A stretch of 64,000 bases of DNA from Serratia sp. FDAARGOS_506 (lineage in GTDB: Bacteria > Pseudomonadota > Gammaproteobacteria > Enterobacterales > Enterobacteriaceae). The notes under the pieces are model-generated. The model ran no database searches, was not told where the DNA came from, and saw only the letters and a program-made list of their open reading frames with translations. Position numbers and translations under genes: made by a program. Of the stretch, positions 57,153 through 64,000 are shown piece by piece; the stretch's first letter is position 1; every line of letters begins with the position of its first letter. The stretch is taken from positions 62,001 to 126,000 of the forward strand of contig NZ_CP033831.1 of NCBI RefSeq assembly GCF_003812745.1. Direction: 5' to 3'.

Positions 57153-58055
57153 ATGAATGACGCCCGTTATGTTGAACATCTGCCGATCTTTCTCGACGTC
57201 GCCCGCCTGGGCAGCTTTTCCGCCGCCGCGCGCCGGCTGGGCATGGTGCCCTCCTCACTGGTGCGCCACATCGACGCATTGGAAAGCGCGCTCGGCGCCG
57301 CGCTGTTCGTGCGATCCACCCGTGGCCTGCTGCTGACCGACGCCGGTGAGCTGTTGCTGACGCGCGCCGCCGCGCTGATGACGGACATTACCGGCCTTCG
57401 CGCCGAGCTGAGCGCGCTGAACGAAACGCCGCAGGGCACGCTGCGCATCAGCTGCCTGCCGACCTTCGGCAAAACCTATGTGCTGCCGCTGCTGCCGACG
57501 CTGGCGGAACGCTATCCGCAGCTGTCTGTCGATCTCGATCTGACCGAACGCCTGACCGATCCGACGCAGGAACGGCTCGACGCCGCCATTCGCATCGGCG
57601 AGCAGAAGGACAGTTCGCTGTATGCCAGCCGTATCGCCACCCAACGCTGGGTGATGTGCGCCAGCCCCGCCTACGTCGCCCGCAATGGCCTGCCGGCCGA
57701 TTTGGAAGCGCTGCCGCAGCATCGGCTGATCGCCCGCTACCACAAGCAGCAGCCGGCCTGCTGGGCGCAGATCCTCGACGCGGCGCTGATGAGCCGCTGC
57801 ACCATGGCGCTGCGCTGCGACGACTTCACCGCACAGCGCCAGGCCGCGCTGCTCGGGCTCGGCATCGCCTTCCTGCCCAACTGGGTGGTGGGGCCGGACG
57901 TGCAGCATGGGCAACTGGTGCAAATGCTGGAAGATCCGCGCCATGAGCAGCAAGGCATCTATCTGCTGCGCCCGACGGCGAAGGTATCCGCCCGGCTGGC
58001 GGCCTTCACCACCCTGCTGCAGCAAACCATCGGTCAGCCGCCCAGCTGGGGGTAA
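57153..58055 (+). CDS. LysR-family regulator (CrgA-like), divergent from budAB
   Basis: 300-residue LysR protein; wHTH in LGSFSAAARRLGMVPSSLVR, and an effector domain of the CrgA-like subgroup (LRISCLPTFGKTYVLPLLPT). It is not of the AlsR/BudR subtype that I recall from Klebsiella, so control of budAB is not assured despite the divergent position. No ribosome site is seen before the ATG at 57153. It overlaps eutC by 22 bases at the 3' end. Confidence 0.85.
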   Translation: MNDARYVEHLPIFLDVARLGSFSAAARRLGMVPSSLVRHIDALESALGAALFVRSTRGLLLTDAGELLLTRAAALMTDITGLRAELSALNETPQGTLRISCLPTFGKTYVLPLLPTLAERYPQLSVDLDLTERLTDPTQERLDAAIRIGEQKDSSLYASRIATQRWVMCASPAYVARNGLPADLEALPQHRLIARYHKQQPACWAQILDAALMSRCTMALRCDDFTAQRQAALLGLGIAFLPNWVVGPDVQHGQLVQMLEDPRHEQQGIYLLRPTAKVSARLAAFTTLLQQTIGQPPSWG

Positions 58056-58825
58056 AGCGGCGTCACTCGGCCGTACAGTGCCGGGTTGTCGCTCTCGTCC
58101 TTCAATTCGATGCCGCTCAGCCGGCGCTGGAACGCCTGCTCCAGCAGCCAGGCCAGGCGGAACGCCGCCTGCGGGTAATCCAGCCCCTCGGGACGGACGT
58201 TGGAGATACAGTTGCGCTCGGCGTCCGTTCTGCTCGCGCTCGGCCCCCAGGTCAAATAGACGCCCAGGCTGTCCGGCGACGACAGCCCCGGTCGTTCGCC
58301 GATCAGCACCGCCACCGCCTGAGCCAGCAGACATTCGCCGATCTCATCCCCCAGCGCCACCCGCGCCTGATGTGCCAACACCACCGGTGCAACGGTCAGC
58401 CCCAGTGTATCGAGATAGGGACGCAACGCCTGCAACAGCGGTAGCGCCTGGCGGTGCACCGCCTTGGAGGAGAGGCCGTCCGCCACTATCAGCAGCAGAT
58501 CGACGCGGCGCGATGGCGAACCGAGCAGCAAGCTGCGGCTGTCCGACGCCAATCGCCGCCCCAGATCCGGACGGCGCAAATAGGCGGCGCGGTCGGCGGC
58601 CTGGCTGTGTACCGCCAGCGTGGGCCAACCGGCATCGCGCAGATCCGCCGCCAGCCGCTCGCTGTCGAAAGGTTGATGCACCGCGTCGCGCGCCTGGGCA
58701 TGAGCCAGGCCGAAGCGCAGCAGCTCGTCGGTCGGCAGGCTGGCGCCGGTGCGCCCCAACGCGATGCGCGCATCGGTAAAGGCACGCAGCGCGTCCCAGC
58801 TGTTGGCGTGAACCGGTTTGCTCAT
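58034..58825 (-). CDS. eutC: EutC, ethanolamine ammonia-lyase small subunit
   Basis: 263-residue protein with the EutC pattern: LTDARIALGRTGA-like motif (AFTDARIALGRTGASLPTDE), RVDLLLIVADGLSSKAVHRQ and the end with RNCISNVRPEGLDYPQAAFR. With EutB it forms the cobalamin-dependent lyase giving acetaldehyde and ammonia from ethanolamine. The start overlaps eutB by 4 bases and the stop overlaps the convergent LysR gene. Confidence 0.94.
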   Translation of the reverse strand: MSKPVHANSWDALRAFTDARIALGRTGASLPTDELLRFGLAHAQARDAVHQPFDSERLAADLRDAGWPTLAVHSQAADRAAYLRRPDLGRRLASDSRSLLLGSPSRRVDLLLIVADGLSSKAVHRQALPLLQALRPYLDTLGLTVAPVVLAHQARVALGDEIGECLLAQAVAVLIGERPGLSSPDSLGVYLTWGPSASRTDAERNCISNVRPEGLDYPQAAFRLAWLLEQAFQRRLSGIELKDESDNPALYGRVTPLYPQLGG

Positions 58826-60207
58826 GTGCGCTCTCCCTGCAATGCCAGCAACAGCGGATGATTGGCGGCGGCGTCGCGCAGCCGCCCACGCTCATCGGTA
58901 ATGTTCATCGCCGCCAGCCAGGCGGCGAACTCCGGCGCGTGCTTCAGCCCCAGCAGCTCGCGGATATAGAGCGCGTCATGGAACGACGTGCTTTGGTAGT
59001 TGAGCATGATGTCGTCCGCGCCCGGCACGCCGATCAGGAACGTCAGCCCGGCGGTGGCCAACAGCGTCAGCAGTGTGTCCATGTCGTCCTGATCGGCTTC
59101 GGCATGGTTGGTGTAGCAGACGTCGCAGCCCAGCGGCAGGCCGAGCAGCTTGCCGCAGAAGTGGTCTTCCAGTCCGGCACGGATAATTTGCTTGCCGTCA
59201 TACAGGTATTCGGGGCCGATAAACCCCACCACGGTATTGATCAGCAGCGGCGAGAAATGGCGCGCCACCGCATAAGCACGCGCCTCGCAGGTCTGCTGAT
59301 CGATACCGTGATGGGCGTTGGCCGACAGGCAACTGCCCTGCCCGGTTTCAAAATACATCACGTTGTCGCCCAGCGTGCCGCGCCTTAGGCTCAGCGCTGC
59401 CTGCTGCGCTTCCGCCAGCAGCGCCAGGCTGATACCGAAACCGCGATTGGCCGCTTCAGTACCGGCGATCGACTGGAACACCAGATCCACCGGCGCGCCA
59501 CGATCCATCAGCCGCAGCGTGTTGGTCACGTGAGTCAGCACGCAGGATTGGGTAGGAATGGCAAAGCGCTGGATCACGTCGTCCAGCATGTAGTTAAGCT
59601 TTTCCAACAACGGCAGGCTGTCGCTGGCCGGATTGATGCCGACCACCGCATCGCCGCTGCCGTACAACAGGCCGTCCAGCATGCTGGCGGCGATGCCCTG
59701 CAGGCTGTCGGTCGGATGATTGGGCTGCAGCCGCACGCTGAGGTGGCCCGGCAGGCCAATCGTATTGCGAAACCGCGTCACCACCCGGCACTTCTTCGCC
59801 ACCAGGATCAGATCCTGATTGCGCATGATCTTGCTCACCGCCGCTGCCATCTCCGGCGTTATGCCGGCCGCCACCCGCGCCAGCATGGCGCTGTCCGCCT
59901 GCTCGCTCAGCAACCAGTCGCGAAAATCGCCGACCGTGAGGTGCGAGATGGGTTCAAAGGCGGCGGCATCGTGGCCGTCGATAATCAGGCGCGTCACCTC
60001 ATCCTGCTCGTACGGCACCAGCGCCTGCTGCAGGAACGCCTTGAGCGGCAAGTCCGCCAGCGCGATGCGCGCCGCCATGCGCTCTTCGGCGCTTTGCGCC
60101 GCCACCTCCGCCAGATAATCACCTGAACGCGCCGGCGAAGCCTTCGCCATCAGCTGACGCAGGTCACCAAAGCGATAGCCGCGTTGGCCCACCGTTGCCT
60201 GATACAT
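58822..60207 (-). CDS. eutB: EutB, ethanolamine ammonia-lyase large subunit
   Basis: 461-residue TIM-barrel subunit (MYQATVGQRGYRFGDLRQLM; VGINPASDSLPLLEKLNYML; FIGPEYLYDGKQIIRAGLED). It carries the ethanolamine-binding site in the adenosylcobalamin enzyme. No other eut gene, permease or microcompartment shell gene lies near. Upstream is a 160-base gap to a plus-strand gene. It follows the simple eutBC type of organisation. Confidence 0.95.
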   Translation of the reverse strand: MYQATVGQRGYRFGDLRQLMAKASPARSGDYLAEVAAQSAEERMAARIALADLPLKAFLQQALVPYEQDEVTRLIIDGHDAAAFEPISHLTVGDFRDWLLSEQADSAMLARVAAGITPEMAAAVSKIMRNQDLILVAKKCRVVTRFRNTIGLPGHLSVRLQPNHPTDSLQGIAASMLDGLLYGSGDAVVGINPASDSLPLLEKLNYMLDDVIQRFAIPTQSCVLTHVTNTLRLMDRGAPVDLVFQSIAGTEAANRGFGISLALLAEAQQAALSLRRGTLGDNVMYFETGQGSCLSANAHHGIDQQTCEARAYAVARHFSPLLINTVVGFIGPEYLYDGKQIIRAGLEDHFCGKLLGLPLGCDVCYTNHAEADQDDMDTLLTLLATAGLTFLIGVPGADDIMLNYQSTSFHDALYIRELLGLKHAPEFAAWLAAMNITDERGRLRDAAANHPLLLALQGERT

Positions 60208-60368
60208 AGCCCCCTCCCTTGCCCTGAGTGACGAGATAAAAGCCCTGCACCAAGTGTAGTCAGTGGAAAAAGGAAATTATTTTGCGCGCGATCGCTGCCA
60301 TCGCGCTTTCCCCCATTTCACCCGCCGCCGCTTCGGGTTACAGTAGCCGCGAAAAAAAAGGAGGGGTG

Positions 60369-60917
60369 ATGGATCCGCAACGGCACATTATCGACTGGCT
60401 GCAACAAGATGACGCTCGCATGGCCGCCCTGCGCACCGTGCGCCGGCTCGGCCTGAATGACTGGTGCCTCGGCGCCGGCTTCGTACGCAATCTGGTGTGG
60501 GATCGGCGCCACGGCTATGTGGACGCCACGCCACTCAACGATATCGACGTGATCCACTTCGATGCGGAGCGTGCGGACGCCGAGCGCGATCGCATGCTGG
60601 AGGCGCGGCTGCACCAATGGCTGCCGCAGCCGTGGTCGGTCAAGAATCAAGCGCGCATGCATCTGCGCGGCGGCCGGGCGCCTTACCGCGACAGCGAAGA
60701 GGCGATCAGCTTCTGGACCGAAGTGGAAACGGCGATCGGCGCGCGCCTGAACGCCGACGACAGCATCACGCTGGTGGCCCCCTTCGGGCTGGCGGCGCTG
60801 TTCAACGACACGATCACCTTCAACGAGAAAAACGGCGATCGCGCGGCCTATGCCCAGCGCGTGCTCGACAAAGGCTGGCTGCAGCGCTGGCCGCACCTGC
60901 GGCAGGTAAAGATTTAA
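60369..60917 (+). CDS. Nucleotidyltransferase-family protein (PF06042 type)
   Basis: 182-residue cytoplasmic protein with the nucleotidyltransferase-like signature GAGFVRNLVWDRRHGYVD and PLNDIDVIHFDAERADAERD, where the D-I-D pair would bind metal. The family (once DUF925) is found across bacteria with unknown substrate. GGAGGGG precedes the ATG at 60369, chosen over a longer frame. The gene is between eutB (divergent) and a FlxA-like gene. Confidence 0.87.
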   Translation: MDPQRHIIDWLQQDDARMAALRTVRRLGLNDWCLGAGFVRNLVWDRRHGYVDATPLNDIDVIHFDAERADAERDRMLEARLHQWLPQPWSVKNQARMHLRGGRAPYRDSEEAISFWTEVETAIGARLNADDSITLVAPFGLAALFNDTITFNEKNGDRAAYAQRVLDKGWLQRWPHLRQVKI

Positions 60918-60969
60918 CCGCCGCTGCCGATACCCTGAACAGCGATATCCAGACTCAGGGAGAGCATCC

Positions 60970-61437
60970 ATGTCGACCACCATCACCATGATCGTACCGA
61001 TCAAAAATACCGTCCCGGGCGTCAGCAACGTCTTCAGCGCGCCGGGCCATCAGGGCGAATTGCTGATGGCCAAACCGGTCAACAACCAGCCGCAAGGCGG
61101 CAAGATGGAGAAAAACGAACGCGCCAACGGCAATGACGAACCGGCTAACCTCAACGAAAGCCGCGCCTCGGTGCGCATCAAGGCGCTGAACCGGCAGATT
61201 CAGGCTCTGCAGCAAAAACTGGTGGAGCTGAAAGACTCCAGCGCCGATCCCAAAGAGATCGAAAAGCAGAAACAGCTGATCGAAGCGCAGATCAAGATGT
61301 TACAGGCCGAGATCGCGCGCATCCAAAAAGAAGAAATGGAAAAGCAGCAGCAGGAGCAGATGAAGAAAGCCGCGGCGCAAGCCGGTGATGGCGTGAACCG
61401 CCCGACGCCGCTCAACGCGGTGGACGTCTATATTTGA
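60970..61437 (+). CDS. FlxA-like coiled-coil protein
   Basis: 155-residue protein. An extended N-terminus (about 50 residues) precedes a long coiled coil (VRIKALNRQIQALQQKLVEL; IEAQIKMLQAEIARIQKEEM) and a disordered tail. The pattern fits the FlxA-like family, named after E. coli FlxA, a FliA-regulated gene of unknown role. GGGAGA lies before the ATG. I cannot see a flagellar promoter. Confidence 0.78.
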   Translation: MSTTITMIVPIKNTVPGVSNVFSAPGHQGELLMAKPVNNQPQGGKMEKNERANGNDEPANLNESRASVRIKALNRQIQALQQKLVELKDSSADPKEIEKQKQLIEAQIKMLQAEIARIQKEEMEKQQQEQMKKAAAQAGDGVNRPTPLNAVDVYI

Positions 61438-61438
61438 G

Positions 61439-62359
61439 TCAATATTCCGCGTTTTCCTGCCGGCGCTGCTGCAGCCGCGCCGCCTGCTGACGCGCAACCT
61501 GCCAGATGGCCTCCGCCGCCGGCGTCAGCGAGCGGTTCTTGCGCCGCACCAACATCAGCGCGCGGTTGATCTCCGGCACCAGCCGCCGCACCCGCAGCCG
61601 CCCCCCTTCCGGCAACGGCAGCGCCAACGCCGGGAAGATGCTGATGCCAATCCCCTCCGCCACCATCGGGAACAGCGTGGCCGGATGGCCGATTTCCTGC
61701 ACCACTTGCGCCTCGACGCCCTGCTGCTTCAGCGCGCTGTCGATCAGCGGTCGGCTACCCGACGCATAATCCTGCAACACCAGACGGCAGCCGCTTAACG
61801 CCGACCAGCGCACCTCTTGCTGCGCAGCAAACGGGTGATCGTCGCGGCACAGCAGCAGGAACGGTTCATGCAGCACCGCTTCACACTCCAGATCCACCGC
61901 CTGCACCGGATCGACCACGATGCCGAAATCCACCTCGGCGTTGCGCACGCTGTGCAGCACCTGCTGCTGCGCCTGATCGCGCAGCATGATGCGGATCTCC
62001 GGGTATTCGCGCTCGCCTGCGGCGATGCACTGCGGCATCAGATGGGCGGAAATGGTCTGGCTCGTCGCCACCCGCACCGTGCCGCTGCGCTGTACGCCAA
62101 AGCTACGTGCATCCAGCAAAGCGGCCTGCAGCTCGTCCAGCAGCCGTTCGACCCGGTTGGCCAGCCGCAGACCGGCGTCGGTCAACACCACTTCACGCGT
62201 GGTGCGATCCAGCAGGCGCACGCCGACCTCCGCCTCCAGCTCCTTCACGCTGTGGCTGACCGCCGATTGCGTCAGACCGATCGCCTCGCCGGCGCGGCTG
62301 AAACTGCGGTGGCGGGCGATAGCGACGAACACCCGCAGCTGTTTGAGTGAGTAATTCAT
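61439..62359 (-). CDS. yfeR: YfeR-like LysR-family regulator
   Basis: 306-residue LysR protein (w[23 protein letters not shown]). It is divergent from yfeH, the same arrangement as E. coli and Salmonella yfeR/yfeH. Salmonella YfeR was described as an osmolarity-responsive regulator. The stop of the FlxA-like gene is one base away on the other strand. The divergent region carries two palindromes. Confidence 0.88.
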   Translation of the reverse strand: MNYSLKQLRVFVAIARHRSFSRAGEAIGLTQSAVSHSVKELEAEVGVRLLDRTTREVVLTDAGLRLANRVERLLDELQAALLDARSFGVQRSGTVRVATSQTISAHLMPQCIAAGEREYPEIRIMLRDQAQQQVLHSVRNAEVDFGIVVDPVQAVDLECEAVLHEPFLLLCRDDHPFAAQQEVRWSALSGCRLVLQDYASGSRPLIDSALKQQGVEAQVVQEIGHPATLFPMVAEGIGISIFPALALPLPEGGRLRVRRLVPEINRALMLVRRKNRSLTPAAEAIWQVARQQAARLQQRRQENAEY

Positions 62360-62367
62360 GCGTTTTT

Positions 62368-62399
62368 TTCATATATGAATTAAATAAATCAATTTAATT
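62368..62399. promoter_or_regulatory. Two palindromes in the yfeR/yfeH divergent region
   Basis: TTCATATATGAA (62368-62379, perfect) and AATTAAAT/ATTTAATT (62378-62399, six-base centre). They fall immediately upstream of yfeR and are plausible LysR operators (T-N-A type). Confidence 0.55.
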
Positions 62400-62455
62400 A
62401 TTATATGCCCACGCGGGAGAATAGCCCCATCGATTTTCTACCCGAGCGCATCGCC

Positions 62456-63454
62456 ATGAGATTCCTGCCCGATCGTTTTACCCTGACGCTGATCGCCACC
62501 GTGCTGCTGGCGTCGTTTCTGCCGGCGCGCGGCGAGTTCGTCGGCTGGCTCAACGCCCTGACCATCGCCGCCATCGCCCTGCTGTTCTTCATGCACGGCG
62601 CCAAGCTGTCGCGCGAGGCCATCCTGGCCGGCAGCAATAACTGGCGGCTGCATCTGTGGGTGATGTTCAGCACCTTCATCATTTTTCCGGCGCTGGGGAT
62701 GCTGTTCGCCTGGTGGGCGCCGATCGACGTCAGCCCCGAGCTGTACGCCGGTTTCATCTACCTGTGCATCCTGCCCGCCACCGTGCAGTCGGCCATCGCC
62801 TTCACCTCCCTGGCGGGCGGCAACGTGGCGGCGGCGGTGTGCAGCGCCTCCGCCTCCAGCCTGCTGGGGATCTTCGTGTCGCCGCTGTTGGTCGGTCTGC
62901 TGATGAACGTGCACGGCGAGACCGGCAGCCTGCGGCAGGTGGGCTCGATCGTGCTGCAGCTGCTGGTGCCGTTCGTCGCCGGCCACCTGCTGCGGCCGCT
63001 GATCGGCGGCTGGATCGAGCGCCATCGCCCGCTGATCGGCAAAACCGACCAGACCTCGATTCTGCTGGTGGTGTACGCCGCCTTCAGCGAGGCGGTCACG
63101 CACGGTATCTGGCATCAGGTGGGGATCGGTTCGCTGGCGTTTATCGTCGGCGGTAGCATCGTGCTGCTGACGATCGTGCTGGTGGTGAACACCTACATGG
63201 CGCGCTGGCTGGGATTCAGCAAGGCGGACGAGATCACCATCGTGTTCTGCGGTTCGAAGAAAAGCCTGGCGAACGGCATTCCGATGGCCAATATCCTGTT
63301 CCCGGCGGCGACGGTGGGGGTCATGGTGCTGCCGCTGATGGTATTCCATCAGGTGCAGCTGATGACCTGCGCGGTATTGGCGAAAAGGTATCAGCGCAAG
63401 CAGCGGGCGCACCAGGCGGTGCCCAACGCCAACACGCAGGCGTCGCGCGGGTAA
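62456..63454 (+). CDS. yfeH: YfeH, bile-acid:sodium symporter-family protein
   Basis: 332-residue membrane protein of the BASS/SBF-like family, starting MRFLPDRFTLTLIATVLLAS as in E. coli. It has about ten helices and the conserved LPATVQSAIAFTSLAGGNVA and EITIVFCGSKKSLANGIPMA segments of the sodium-binding crossover. The transported substrate is unknown. A frame starting at 62405 lacks a conserved N-terminus. Confidence 0.92.
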   Translation: MRFLPDRFTLTLIATVLLASFLPARGEFVGWLNALTIAAIALLFFMHGAKLSREAILAGSNNWRLHLWVMFSTFIIFPALGMLFAWWAPIDVSPELYAGFIYLCILPATVQSAIAFTSLAGGNVAAAVCSASASSLLGIFVSPLLVGLLMNVHGETGSLRQVGSIVLQLLVPFVAGHLLRPLIGGWIERHRPLIGKTDQTSILLVVYAAFSEAVTHGIWHQVGIGSLAFIVGGSIVLLTIVLVVNTYMARWLGFSKADEITIVFCGSKKSLANGIPMANILFPAATVGVMVLPLMVFHQVQLMTCAVLAKRYQRKQRAHQAVPNANTQASRG

Positions 63455-63477
63455 AAAAAGACGGGCCAAGGCCCGTC
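63453..63477. terminator. Terminator between yfeH and ypeB
   Basis: GACGGGCC / GGCCCGTC stem with AA loop; the A run to the left (T run on the minus strand) makes it a terminator for ligA-ypeB. Confidence 0.85.
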
Positions 63478-63480
63478 ATT

Positions 63481-63695
63481 TCAGCTTTTTTTCAGCGGCT
63501 TGACCAGGTGGTCAAGCCCTTCGATTTTAATCGCCAGCGTCATCTCCATCAGCATGCCGAGCTTGCCTTTGGGGAATTCGCCCTTGCGAGCGAACCACAG
63601 CAGGTACTCTTCGGGCAGATCGATCAGCACCCGCCCCTGGTACTTGCCGAATGGCATCACGGTATTGGCGATCTCCAGCAGGTTTTCCTTTTCCA

Positions 63696-63696
<1 letters not shown>
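63481..63696 (-). CDS. ypeB: YpeB, DUF3820 small protein
   Basis: 71-residue protein with PFGKYQGRVLIDLPEEYLLW, the signature of DUF3820. The family is uncharacterised and may be a nucleic-acid-related helper. Its ATG shares a base with the ligA stop (ATGA overlap), and it is downstream of ligA as in E. coli. Confidence 0.9.

Positions 63697-64000
<304 letters not shown>

Overview
The window looks like chromosomal DNA of a Serratia species, most likely of the S. marcescens complex. This is inferred from the protein sequences and from gene order: high-GC enterobacterial genes in blocks that match the Escherichia coli backbone (yfdC-argW; ypdK-alaC-ypdAB; glk-yfeO; ypeC-mntH-nupC-tRNA-Ala pair; gltX-tRNA-Val/Lys; yfeR/yfeH-ypeB-ligA), interleaved with Serratia-type accessory genes such as pgaABCD, budAB, ipdC and eutBC. 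The assignment rests on recognition, not on a database search.

Layout. 1-2872: end of the cytochrome c maturation operon (ccmC', ccmB, ccmA), the FNT-family membrane protein YfdC and tRNA-Arg(CCT). 2972-5760: an AT-richer islet behind the tRNA with a membrane-anchored lactonase and a Rob-like AraC regulator. 5773-12057: envelope and stress-type genes, a PAS/LuxR regulator, a CsbD-like protein, an orphan DsdC-like LysR regulator and an EamA exporter. 12454-21731: a porin, mltB, a DUF805 protein and the PNAG biofilm operon pgaABCD. 21732-24367: a lone HicB, a 31-residue membrane protein, a DUF2778 (Tlde1-like) L,D-transpeptidase toxin with a candidate immunity gene, and the 24-residue YpdK. 24385-35398: cybB, alaC, a GNAT acetyltransferase, ybiU, the pyruvate-sensing system ypdAB, a YhjX-like transporter whose upstream region carries a repeat array resembling YpdB sites, glk and yfeO. 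35395-46791: a racemase, a PACE efflux pump with a divergent LysR, ipdC, an aldo-keto reductase, ypeC, mntH (Fur box), nupC, two tRNA-Ala, a formate/nitrite channel and gltX. 47041-47901: a tRNA-Val x3/tRNA-Lys operon followed by tandem 199-bp repeats that each begin with the last 19 nt of the tRNA-Lys. 48066-52204: catecholate siderophore uptake fepB-fepDGC. 52224-52457: an IS4-like MITE inserted in the fepC terminator. 52478-60207: a DppA-like binding protein, the acetoin/butanediol genes budB and budA, a LysR regulator and ethanolamine ammonia-lyase eutBC. 60369-64000: a nucleotidyltransferase-like gene, a FlxA-like coiled-coil protein, yfeR/yfeH, ypeB and the end of ligA.

Functional themes are metal and iron acquisition (MntH, Fep), overflow carbon metabolism (YpdAB and YhjX-like for pyruvate, Glk, BudAB for acetoin, AlaC), biofilm matrix (Pga) and interbacterial competition (Tlde1-like). 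The observations most worth a second look are the tRNA-Lys tail repeats, the MITE inside a terminator, the orphan DUF2778 toxin/immunity pair and the putative YpdB operator array.
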